A stretch of DNA of 13,013 nucleotides from Actinobacteria bacterium UBA3012 (GCA_002346305.1 DDZI01000098.1:1-13013); one strand, 5' to 3'. Numbered from the stretch's first letter, positions 1 through 6,418 are shown. Notes: generated by a model not told the origin, from the letters alone. Numbers and translations: made by a program.

Positions 1-21
1 ATGGATTTAATCCGTTGGGAT

Positions 22-51
22 AGTGGCTGGTTGCTTGCGCAACCAGCCACT
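22..51 (-). promoter_or_regulatory. Perfect 13-bp stem-loop downstream of the binding-protein gene
   Basis: The sequence holds a perfect inverted repeat of 13 bp (AGTGGCTGGTTGC / GCAACCAGCCACT) around a 4-nt loop, about 60 nt after the stop of the substrate-binding protein gene on the minus strand. No T-run follows on either strand; on the minus strand the stem is followed by ATCCCAACGG. It is therefore not a textbook Rho-independent terminator. Binding-protein genes at the head of ABC operons are often followed by such stem-loops, which protect or partly terminate the transcript so that the binding protein exceeds the permeases. That role is inferred, and the downstream genes lie outside the window. 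A U-less actinobacterial terminator is the main alternative. Confidence 0.7.
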
Positions 52-61
52 CCCGCAAACT

Positions 62-84
62 CTGTCACCTAAATGAAGTGACAG
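62..84 (-). promoter_or_regulatory. Second, weaker stem-loop in the 3' region of the binding-protein gene
   Basis: A 7-bp perfect inverted repeat (CTGTCAC / GTGACAG) encloses a 9-nt loop, between the binding-protein stop codon and the stronger 13-bp hairpin. It has no U-tract. With the 22-51 hairpin it gives two consecutive stems in 63 nt of 3' RNA. It may add to transcript protection or attenuation, but a stem this short could also be chance. Confidence 0.4.
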
Positions 85-111
85 TTACTGCCTAGGCTTT
101 TTGCTTCGAAA

Positions 112-1458
112 TTAATCGATGCAATCGGCTTTACCTAGGCCATCATCCCAACCTTTAAGCAGTTCAGTTGTGGTGAGGTCGCCGGTGTAAAGCTTGGCCA
201 TATCTTTATCAAGCTGGCCGTAGATAGCGCCGTAGCAAGCGGTCAACTTAGGACCACGAACTCCGCTGAACTTTAATTCCTTTTTATCAGCGTTGATCTT
301 TGCATAGATTGACCAAGCGCCAGTCTTAAAGAATGGATCCTTTGAAGCAGTTGTGGTTACAGGTCCAACGCCATATGCACGAGCAAATGCTGAGTGCTGT
401 GGATCTTGGGTGATGTAATCAAGGAAGCCAAGTGCTACGTTCTTGCACTTTGCTGATTTAGTGATTGACCAAAGTCCACCAGCACCAATGAACTGTGCTG
501 AGTAACCGGTTGGGCCTTTAGGAATCTGTGCCATGGTCCAGTTGCCTTTTTCGTATGGCTCAAAGTTTTCTTCAACAATCTGAATAACTTCGTTGTCCTG
601 GATTAGGTAGTTTGCAACTCCGGTGTGGAAGCCTTTAACCATTTCTGGGTAACCCCATGCAACAGATGCTGCAGGTGCTGCTTCTTTCCAGATTTTTAGC
701 AATAGATCCATAGCAGTCTGAGCTTCAGCGGTTGCGAAGATTGACTTGCCATCTTTAGTCTGCAAACCAGTTTGATTTAGGTTTGGAGCTAAGTGAGCGT
801 GGATAACGAATAGTGCTTGTGAGTGAGCTGCTGCTGCACCGCGCATCGCGTAAACATATTGGTTGTCCTTCTGCATTGACTTGGCATTGTAAATATCATT
901 CCAAGTCTTTGGAATTGCTACACCGGCTGCTTTGAAACGATCGGCACGTACGAATGAAGCCTTGGTATAATAACCATTGCCGATTCCGTAAATCTTGCCC
1001 TTAGTTGTCTGCTCTGCCATTTTCTTGGTGTAAGGAGTCAGATATTTCCAAGCCTTGGTTTTCTTGAACTGCTTAGCAATATCTGCAAGCTGTCCTGCAA
1101 CTACTGCCTGGCTGTAAATAGCACCGGCTGGCTCAACGATATCTACGTTCTTTGCTTGAATAAGCTGAGTGATCTTTGCAGGTGAGTCAGCTTGTGATGG
1201 AGAGATAAGGTCAATCTTCACTCCTGGGTTCTTCTGCTCATACTGACGAGCAAAAGCATTTAGCAGTGGAGTACGTGCAGGTCCTGCAAAGTACTCGATC
1301 ATACGAATTGTTACTGGCTTTGCCTTGGTTGGTTTACATGACCAATCCTTGGCAACTTTTGTTGCTGCAGAGCTGGTAGCAGCAGAAATTCCACCAAAAG
1401 CGAGTGCTAATGATGCAACTACTGCGGCAGCCTTGCGAGTCGAAATAAGCTTTGACAC
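112..1458 (-). CDS. ABC transporter substrate-binding protein, carbohydrate type (family 1)
   Basis: This 448-aa exported protein probably captures a sugar or sugar-like compound outside the membrane for an ABC importer. It has a Sec signal peptide: a basic start (MSKLISTRK), a hydrophobic stretch at about residues 10-26, and an Ala-rich cleavage region near A32. The body (about 48-440) looks like the extracellular solute-binding family 1 fold, with a pattern such as LLNAFARQYEQKNPGVKID near 65-83. No lipobox cysteine follows the signal peptide, unlike most Gram-positive binding proteins. The four cysteines (41, 338, 408, 446) could form disulfides. The GTG start is supported by AAAGGGGG six nt upstream. 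Permease genes would follow to the left of base 1. The adjacent FadR-type regulator is a plausible controller. The substrate cannot be read from sequence. Confidence 0.88.
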   Translation of the reverse strand: MSKLISTRKAAAVVASLALAFGGISAATSSAATKVAKDWSCKPTKAKPVTIRMIEYFAGPARTPLLNAFARQYEQKNPGVKIDLISPSQADSPAKITQLIQAKNVDIVEPAGAIYSQAVVAGQLADIAKQFKKTKAWKYLTPYTKKMAEQTTKGKIYGIGNGYYTKASFVRADRFKAAGVAIPKTWNDIYNAKSMQKDNQYVYAMRGAAAAHSQALFVIHAHLAPNLNQTGLQTKDGKSIFATAEAQTAMDLLLKIWKEAAPAASVAWGYPEMVKGFHTGVANYLIQDNEVIQIVEENFEPYEKGNWTMAQIPKGPTGYSAQFIGAGGLWSITKSAKCKNVALGFLDYITQDPQHSAFARAYGVGPVTTTASKDPFFKTGAWSIYAKINADKKELKFSGVRGPKLTACYGAIYGQLDKDMAKLYTGDLTTTELLKGWDDGLGKADCID

Positions 1459-1483
1459 TACGGGCCCCCTTTAGAGTCCATCT

Positions 1484-1503
1484 GAGATGAAATGCTTCAT
1501 CTC
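1484..1503. promoter_or_regulatory. 8-4-8 palindrome, candidate operator or 5'-UTR hairpin
   Basis: GAGATGAA and TTCATCTC form a perfect 8-bp inverted repeat around a 4-nt centre (ATGC). It lies 26 bases upstream of the GTG start of the binding-protein gene and 12 nt from its ribosome binding site. If the promoter at 1514-1543 is right, the palindrome begins only a few nt downstream of the transcription start, a classical repressor position. The same sequence could form a 5'-end RNA hairpin. The regulator encoded just upstream is the obvious candidate ligand, but its binding motif is not known from this sequence. Confidence 0.5.
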
Positions 1504-1513
1504 TGTTTGGGGC

Positions 1514-1543
1514 ATTATCTTGGTAAATACAACAGGGTTGCAA
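1514..1543 (-). promoter_or_regulatory. Candidate sigma-70-type promoter for the binding-protein gene
   Basis: On the minus strand, TTGCAA (bases 1538-1543, 4 of 6 matches to TTGACA) is followed after 18 nt by GATAAT (bases 1514-1519, 5 of 6 matches to TATAAT). Transcription would start near base 1507 and leave a leader of about 50 nt. The spacer contains TGGTAAATACAA (1521-1532), which loosely resembles the TNGT-ACNA half-sites of FadR-family operators but has a 4-nt centre. The promoter assignment rests on these matches and on the spacing alone. Confidence 0.5.
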
Positions 1544-1570
1544 CGCGATATCCGCTTAATGACCAGAAAA

Positions 1571-1649
1571 GATCCTATATTCAGTAATCGTTATAATTTT
1601 GAGATCAAACATTTGGACTTTCCTATAGGATCAATAAAAAGCGTCCTAT
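1571..1649. repeat. Repeated TCCTAT motifs and a 9-bp inverted pair between regulator and transporter genes
   Basis: TCCTAT occurs at 1573-1578, 1621-1626 and 1644-1649, the last overlapping the regulator stop codon. GATCCTATA (1571-1579) is exactly mirrored by TATAGGATC (1624-1632), and the central copy forms a perfect 10-bp palindrome TCCTATAGGA (1621-1630). Such clustering upstream of a transporter promoter fits multiple operator half-sites. No protein can be assigned. AT-rich chance similarity remains possible. Confidence 0.4.
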
Positions 1650-2518
1650 TTATACCTTACTCCGTTAGATCTAGTTACCCCACCCTTTTGCCCTGCTGAA
1701 TTTTGCAAGGGTTGCCGAACCACTTTACTTGCAGCTGTTAACAATTCTTTGTGTTCTGGATTGCTCTTCGCTCTACGATTTAAAACTGTTGAAAGTGGCA
1801 AATTTAAATCATCACCGTAATGTTCTTGGCAAACCAAAATTATTTTCCGCATTACTTGCTCCGCAGCAAGGGCATCTTTGTCAGCGATAGCTTGATAAAC
1901 ATCATCATGAAGTGGAAGGCCATGTTTGGTTACTGTGTTGTCTGTTGCGCTTCTAGTAATGGATCCAAAAACTAAGTTTTTGATAGATCCGTAAATCAAT
2001 TGTGTCACCGGATTCTGTGATGCCGTAACGATACGCAGATGAAAGTCCATATCTGCATTTGCATGAATTTGAGCATCTTTACTGTTATGCATTTCATACA
2101 ACGAAAGTTTTAATGCATCTAAATCTGCAATAGAACGAAATTGTGCGGCTTGCGCTGCTGCCGAACATTCAATCATTAAACGTGCTTGAATTAAATGTGC
2201 TGGAGTGATCGAACCTTGACGTGCAGCAGATAAAATTCTGGTGGGATCAGCTTGAGTTAAGTCCTCGATAAAAGCTCCCCGTCCAGCTTCTATCCGAATT
2301 AATCCACGGCCTTCAAGTGCTCGCAACGTTTCACGCAACAGCGGCCGACTGACTCGAAAATGATCGGCGAGCGCGCGCTCAGAAGGAAGGCGATCTCCAG
2401 GGTTTGCCCACTCTGAGAAAATTAGCTCCTCAAGTTCGATCTCTAAATCATTTCCACTTGGTGGAGTCAGGGCGTGATCGCGTACTTTTAGAGGACTGGT
2501 CTGACCATTCATATGCAT
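1646..2518 (-). CDS. FadR-type GntR family transcriptional regulator
   Basis: A 290-aa regulator with an N-terminal winged helix-turn-helix (about 27-86; core GDRLPSERALADHF, then SRPLLRETLRALEGRGLI and the wing GRGAFI) and a C-terminal FCD effector domain (about 105-235). FCD domains of this family usually bind a metal and an organic acid or sugar acid through Asp-x3-His and two further His. Here D156/H160 and H204 are visible, but the third position, usually in an MRxHI motif, reads MRKII (223-227), so one ligand seems missing. A basic tail of about 50 residues follows the domain, which is unusual. The start codon has no clear ribosome binding site, so a short-leader transcript is possible. 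It probably controls the transporter gene 187 nt downstream and perhaps itself. Confidence 0.88.
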   Translation of the reverse strand: MHMNGQTSPLKVRDHALTPPSGNDLEIELEELIFSEWANPGDRLPSERALADHFRVSRPLLRETLRALEGRGLIRIEAGRGAFIEDLTQADPTRILSAARQGSITPAHLIQARLMIECSAAAQAAQFRSIADLDALKLSLYEMHNSKDAQIHANADMDFHLRIVTASQNPVTQLIYGSIKNLVFGSITRSATDNTVTKHGLPLHDDVYQAIADKDALAAEQVMRKIILVCQEHYGDDLNLPLSTVLNRRAKSNPEHKELLTAASKVVRQPLQNSAGQKGGVTRSNGVRYK

Positions 2519-2534
2519 ACCGTGCCGATACCTA

Positions 2535-2562
2535 TTAGATATGTCAACTTAGATATGTCAAC
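2535..2562 (-). promoter_or_regulatory. Tandem 14-bp direct repeat in the regulator's promoter region
   Basis: TTAGATATGTCAAC is repeated twice head to tail with no gap and no mismatch. On the minus strand each unit reads GTTGACATATCTAA, so each holds a perfect -35 consensus TTGACA (bases 2556-2561 and 2542-2547). From the upstream copy, a 17-18-nt spacer leads to CTAATA/TAATAG, a poor -10 that would place the transcription start about 10 nt before the regulator's ATG. The repeat may be a duplicated operator for autoregulation, a duplicated promoter element, or both. The repeat itself is certain; its role is inferred. Confidence 0.55.
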
Positions 2563-2582
2563 AGTTTTACTTGTTATTTTGG

Positions 2583-2966
2583 CTAAAGAGGCAGAAAGTA
2601 AAAAACCAGAGTGACGACAAAGGCAAGGGCTATGGATTGAAGCAAGATAGTTAGCGCAGTCTTGCGGTCAGCATTTCGTGAAATCGGATCATTTACTCGC
2701 TTGATGTCACCCATTCGCCCGAAGTTGAAGGTCCCTGCTAATCCATAAGCCAAACAGAATTTACGTCGTGATTGAATCCAGCCGATTGAAGCAACTAGAA
2801 GTGGAAGGAAAACTGCCCATCGAGTTGATTTAGTTGAATCCTGTGCCAGCACGATTGAGGCGGTAATTACCGCAAACAACAGACCGGACAATGCAACTAT
2901 TCGCCGGCGCATGATTTCCCGCGTGCCGATATTGCAACTGCCGGCTATGTATAAATCCTCAGACAT
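2583..2966 (-). CDS. Small membrane protein of unknown function (CNIG...FCLAYG...NFG)
   Basis: This 127-aa protein has no function I can assign. It shows about three hydrophobic segments (roughly 23-42, 49-64 and 105-125). Between the second and third lies a charged loop (RSRRK to NADRK) carrying FCLAYGLAGTFNFG (70-83). The N-terminus has CNIGTREIMRRR (11-22) just before the first segment. The CNIG..EI.RR and FC.AYG..G.FNFG blocks look like conserved signatures rather than random membrane sequence, and I have a faint memory of similar uncharacterised bacterial proteins. The start is well supported: AGGGA lies six nt upstream of the ATG. The gene sits 28 nt after the hydrolase and 64 nt before the regulator, so co-transcription with the hydrolase is likely. 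Confidence 0.7.
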   Translation of the reverse strand: MSEDLYIAGSCNIGTREIMRRRIVALSGLLFAVITASIVLAQDSTKSTRWAVFLPLLVASIGWIQSRRKFCLAYGLAGTFNFGRMGDIKRVNDPISRNADRKTALTILLQSIALAFVVTLVFYFLPL

Positions 2967-2994
2967 CTAAAGTCCCTAATAATTAAAGTTAGAA

Positions 2995-3930
2995 TTAACC
3001 AGCACCAAGTATGCCATTTATATCTCTGGCAATCTCTTGTCGAAGGTTTTTCCCCGCATCGATTTCTTCAGAGTAGCTAAAGAATCCATGGATTTGACCT
3101 GGGTAATCTCTATAGATCGTTGGGACGTTGTCCGCCATTAGTTTTTGCGCGTAAGCAGCGCCATCATCATGCAGTACATCATATTCTGCAGTAATAATTA
3201 TTGTCGGAGGTAAATTCTTAAAACTTTTGGCTTTATGTGGAATTGCATATGGATTTTGATCATCTTTGTCACCATTTAGGTACTGCTCCCAAAGCCATTC
3301 CATTCCTTTACTTGTTAATCCGTATCCCACTGCATTTGAAAGCATCGAAGGATAATCAAACTTACGATCATTGCACGGATAAATTAAAAGTTGGTAAGCA
3401 AGTTTTCGTATTCCCTGATCTCGAACCTTAAGTGCAACTGCAGATGCCAAATTTCCACCAGCACTATCACCAGCGATTCCAATTTTGCTTTGATTAATAT
3501 TTAGAGATTCACTATTTTGAAAAACCCACTTAAGAGTTGCATAACAATCATCAAAAGGAATTGGGAATTTGTGTTCTGGTGCTTTCTGATAATTAACCGA
3601 AATTACTACTGAATTTGTAGAGTTTGCTATTGATCGCAATTGTGGCTCATAGAGTTCGTCAAAAAAGACACACCATCCGCCCCCGTGGAAATAAACTAGC
3701 CCGTTAAATGGCCCTGAACCTTTTGGAGTAAATATTCGAATTGGTAAATCCGCGGTTGGTCCGGGAATGAATGTGTATGTAACTTGTCCAACATCTTCAC
3801 GTGTTCCGCTCATAAACTTTGCGGCCTGCAAGCCAGCTCTAGTTTCCGATATTGGAACCTCAGAGATATCTGGTGGATTTCCGCTATTGGCTGCTGCCAA
3901 GAACGCGGCCGCCTGAGGATCTAATGGCAT
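2995..3930 (-). CDS. Alpha/beta hydrolase, hormone-sensitive-lipase family (esterase/lipase)
   Basis: A 311-aa cytoplasmic carboxylic-ester hydrolase of the bacterial HSL (family IV) type. The oxyanion motif HGGG is at 82-85, the nucleophile motif GDSAGG at 154-159 (Ser156), the acid at D251 in EYDVLHDDG, and the catalytic His281 in QIHGF, so the triad is complete. There is no signal peptide. Length is normal for the family, with an N-terminal cap of about 60 residues (MPLDPQAAAFLAAA...). Upstream, GGGGAGCAGG provides a purine-rich ribosome binding site. The gene is divergent from the FAD oxidase (59-nt spacer) and is followed after 28 nt by the small membrane protein. Enzymes of this family act on short-chain esters, acetylated sugars or lactones; the actual substrate is unknown. 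Confidence 0.88.
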   Translation of the reverse strand: MPLDPQAAAFLAAANSGNPPDISEVPISETRAGLQAAKFMSGTREDVGQVTYTFIPGPTADLPIRIFTPKGSGPFNGLVYFHGGGWCVFFDELYEPQLRSIANSTNSVVISVNYQKAPEHKFPIPFDDCYATLKWVFQNSESLNINQSKIGIAGDSAGGNLASAVALKVRDQGIRKLAYQLLIYPCNDRKFDYPSMLSNAVGYGLTSKGMEWLWEQYLNGDKDDQNPYAIPHKAKSFKNLPPTIIITAEYDVLHDDGAAYAQKLMADNVPTIYRDYPGQIHGFFSYSEEIDAGKNLRQEIARDINGILGAG

Positions 3931-3989
3931 TTTTGACCTGCTCCCCTAAATATTAAGTACCCAGATAATTTAACCCATAGGCTTACCTC
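3931..3989. promoter_or_regulatory. Divergent intergenic region between hydrolase and FAD oxidase
   Basis: Only 59 nt separate the two divergent start codons, so any promoters must be tightly packed. On the plus strand GATAAT (3964-3969) is a good -10 candidate and would give a leader of roughly 14 nt, but no convincing -35 precedes it at 16-18 nt. On the minus strand TAATAT (bases 3950-3955) is a possible -10 for the hydrolase. The oxidase has only a weak ribosome binding site (TAGG, 3978-3981). Confidence 0.3.
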
Positions 3990-5396
3990 ATGGAAGAGTA
4001 CCGAGTTGATCTGACCCCCTCTCAGATCGCGGATTTACAAACTCTTGTGGCTGGTCAAGTCAGCACTAATGAATCCGTGCTAGATCAACATGGTCGCGAC
4101 GAATCCGCTTTTCCTCCCGTGCGTCCTTCTGCTGTGGTTATGGCAAGCACAACTGAAGAAGTTTCCAGAGTTTTGAAATACTGCAATGAACAACGAATCC
4201 CAGTTGTTGCATTTGGAGCTGGCTCATCTCTTGAGGGGCATGTGCTTCCGCTCCATGGTGGTGTCAGTCTTGATTTAACTCCGATGAATAAAATTATTGA
4301 AATTCGCCCTGATGATCTATTGGTACGAGTTGAAGCTGGCGTGCATCGCGTTGCACTTAATGAAAAATTAGCAGTGCATGGACTTTTCTTTTCAGTAGAT
4401 CCTGGCGCTGATGCAACTCTTGGTGGAATGGCCGCAACTGGAGCAGCAGGAACAACAACAGTTCGCTATGGATCAATGCGTGAAAATGTCATGGCGATGA
4501 CTGCAGTGATGGCTGATGGAACAATTATCAAAACTGGCCGCGAAACTAGAAAACTTTCCGCTGGCTATGACTTAACTCGTTTAATTGTTGGATCAGAAGG
4601 AACTCTTGCCATAATCACAGAACTAACTCTTAAGTTAAATGGCATACCAGAAAAAATGGCTGCAGCAGTTGTTCGCTTTAAAACCTTATCTGAAGGAGTT
4701 GAGGCAGCTATCGCAGTTGTTCGCTCTGGGATTGCAATCGCTCGTTGTGAGTTTCTTGATGAAAAATGTATTCGAAATGTAAATGCGCATGACAACTTAA
4801 CTTTGACTGAGACTCCTACTTTATTTTTTGAATTTCATGGAAGTCCACAAGGCGTTGCCGAGGATGCTGCATCAGTAAAAGAAATTGTTACTGAATTTGG
4901 TGCATCTGAATTTGAATGGACTACGGATGAAGGTGCACGTAGAAAATTATGGCAAGCCCGTCACAACGCTTATTGGGCTGGAATCGCAGCAAATCCTGGA
5001 AAACGTGGAGTAAGTACTGACATGGCGGTTCCGTTATCTAAATTAGCTGAAGCAGTATCGGCTGCAGATGAAATTTTGCGTGCTCATCGTTTCCCATACT
5101 CAGTGTTGGGGCATGTGGCCGATGGCAACTTCCACTCTTTAATCATCACCGATCCAGAAAAACCCAAAGAACTTGCAGAAGTGCGCGAGTTAACGCATAA
5201 ATTGACTATGAAAATAATTGAGATGGGTGGAACTTGTACTGGTGAACATGGAATTGGTTCTGGGAAAATCGACGCACTAATTGCTGAGACCGGAAAAGAA
5301 GCAGTGGGAATCATGCATGCGATTAAGCGCACCCTTGATCCCCATCAGATTCTTAATCCCGGCAAAGTGCTTCATTATGAAGCACCGCTAAATTAG
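3990..5396 (+). CDS. FAD-linked oxidase, D-lactate dehydrogenase / glycolate oxidase GlcD-like
   Basis: A 468-aa flavoprotein that probably oxidises a 2-hydroxy acid such as D-lactate or glycolate to the 2-oxo acid. The N-terminal FAD-binding (PCMH-type) domain spans about 40-220: AFGAGSSLEGHV (74-85), the DPGADATLGGMAATGAAGT stretch (137-155), RYGSMRENV (159-167) and GSEGTLAIITE (201-211). The C-terminal oxidase domain (about 225-462) carries GHVADGNFH (374-382), GEHGIG (418-423) and the terminal LDPHQILNPGKV. These match the single-subunit LDHD/Dld1 pattern. No [Fe-S] partner such as GlcF or LldE is adjacent, so electron transfer must use another acceptor. It is divergent from the hydrolase, and its stop codon abuts the stop of the convergent Gfo/Idh gene. 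Confidence 0.9.
   Translation: MEEYRVDLTPSQIADLQTLVAGQVSTNESVLDQHGRDESAFPPVRPSAVVMASTTEEVSRVLKYCNEQRIPVVAFGAGSSLEGHVLPLHGGVSLDLTPMNKIIEIRPDDLLVRVEAGVHRVALNEKLAVHGLFFSVDPGADATLGGMAATGAAGTTTVRYGSMRENVMAMTAVMADGTIIKTGRETRKLSAGYDLTRLIVGSEGTLAIITELTLKLNGIPEKMAAAVVRFKTLSEGVEAAIAVVRSGIAIARCEFLDEKCIRNVNAHDNLTLTETPTLFFEFHGSPQGVAEDAASVKEIVTEFGASEFEWTTDEGARRKLWQARHNAYWAGIAANPGKRGVSTDMAVPLSKLAEAVSAADEILRAHRFPYSVLGHVADGNFHSLIITDPEKPKELAEVRELTHKLTMKIIEMGGTCTGEHGIGSGKIDALIAETGKEAVGIMHAIKRTLDPHQILNPGKVLHYEAPLN
5367..5385. terminator. Possible bidirectional hairpin inside the 3' end of the FAD oxidase gene
   Basis: GTGCTTCA and TGAAGCAC form a perfect 8-bp stem with a 3-nt loop. It lies inside the last codons of the plus-strand oxidase and about 12 nt beyond the stop of the convergent minus-strand operon. 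On the minus strand the stem is followed by TTTGCC, a short U-run only; on the plus strand there is no U-run. With no intergenic space between the genes, this is the only obvious place for a shared terminator. It could also be a chance palindrome in coding sequence (LHYEA). Confidence 0.4.
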
Positions 5397-6392
5397 TTAC
5401 TCAGCAAATTTTGGATAAGTTAAACCAATCTGCTTAGCAATCTCAGTCATAGTTTCCATGATAGAAAGAATCTCATCCAATGGAAGAATTGGCGATTCAG
5501 TTAATCCAGCGCGAGCACAGCGTGCGAACTCAATTGCCTGTTCGCGCAACCCATGACCCACATACTTCTTGTCTGAGCCACCAATGATCTGATCCTTATT
5601 ATTGATAACTCGGAATGTGCTTGGCGCATAGAAAGTGCGATCAATTTCGATTCGGGCTTCAGTTCCAACAATAAGTGCGCGGTTTGGTGTTGCTGCAAGG
5701 TTTGTGGTGTTTAACAATGCTTGGGCACCAGATGCAAACTCCATCAAAATCGAGGTTTGCCCATCTACACCTGTGAAAGCTTTTGTACTGCGTGCTGTGA
5801 TTCGGCTTGGTGTTCCAAGAACCATTGATGAGAATGAAACTGGATAAATTCCAAGATCAAATAACGCGCCGCCGCCAAGTTCTGGTTTATACAAACGGAA
5901 CTCTGGATTAGCAGGGAACCATTGCCCGTGATCTGCACGAACACTGATGATTTCACCAAGTACTCCGCTTTTAATAACTTCACGAACTTGAATCATGTGT
6001 GGCAAAAACCGTGCCCACATTGCTTCCATCAACAATAAATTCTTTGAGCGAGCAACACTGATCATCTCTTGGGTCTCGGCGGCGCTCATGGCAAATGGCT
6101 TTTCACAAAGAACTGGTTTGCCAGCGTTAAGGGCCAAAATTGTGTCCCGCTTATGCATCGGATGATGAGTAGCAACATAGATTCCATCAACAGATGGATC
6201 ATTTACTAGAGATTCATAAGTTGCGTGACGGTTTGGAACATGAAACATATCGCCAAACTCATCTGCTTTGGCTTGTGTACGTGAACCAACAGCAACAACT
6301 CTGTGATCTGCTAACCGCTGAACATCTCTAGTGAATTGTTGAGCTATACCTCCGGTACTTAAAATTCCCCAACGAAATGGTTGCTCGCTCAT
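5397..6392 (-). CDS. Gfo/Idh/MocA family oxidoreductase (dihydrodiol dehydrogenase-like)
   Basis: A 331-aa NAD(P)-dependent dehydrogenase. The N-terminal Rossmann domain (about 6-125) has GILSTGGIA (9-17), the cofactor-selecting region around GSRTQAKA (36-43), and the EKP motif at 97-99. The C-terminal domain has GGGALFDLGIYPV (173-185), where this subgroup uses Tyr rather than the common catalytic His. MEAMWARFLP (122-131) with DLGIYPV is typical of members resembling trans-1,2-dihydrodiol dehydrogenase or glucose-fructose oxidoreductase-type sugar oxidoreductases. The substrate is probably a sugar or cyclic polyol and remains unassigned. The ribosome binding site AGAGAGG lies 7 nt before the ATG. 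It is the last gene of the minus-strand cluster, 26 nt after the PLP enzyme, with no space for its own terminator. Confidence 0.88.
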   Translation of the reverse strand: MSEQPFRWGILSTGGIAQQFTRDVQRLADHRVVAVGSRTQAKADEFGDMFHVPNRHATYESLVNDPSVDGIYVATHHPMHKRDTILALNAGKPVLCEKPFAMSAAETQEMISVARSKNLLLMEAMWARFLPHMIQVREVIKSGVLGEIISVRADHGQWFPANPEFRLYKPELGGGALFDLGIYPVSFSSMVLGTPSRITARSTKAFTGVDGQTSILMEFASGAQALLNTTNLAATPNRALIVGTEARIEIDRTFYAPSTFRVINNKDQIIGGSDKKYVGHGLREQAIEFARCARAGLTESPILPLDEILSIMETMTEIAKQIGLTYPKFAE

Positions 6393-6418
6393 CCTTATTC
6401 CTCTCTGGTTTGTTTTAA

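Noticed and set aside
22..51. Standard Rho-independent terminator
   Set aside because: The stem is perfect, but neither strand has a T-run after it, so it was listed as a regulatory stem-loop instead.
1592..1597. Plus-strand TATAAT as a -10 element
   Set aside because: No acceptable -35 lies 16-18 nt upstream and no convincing plus-strand gene follows, so it is probably an AT-rich coincidence.
1487..1699. Small 70-aa plus-strand open frame between transporter and regulator genes
   Set aside because: It crosses the promoter/palindrome region, has no ribosome binding site, and its translation resembles no protein I know.
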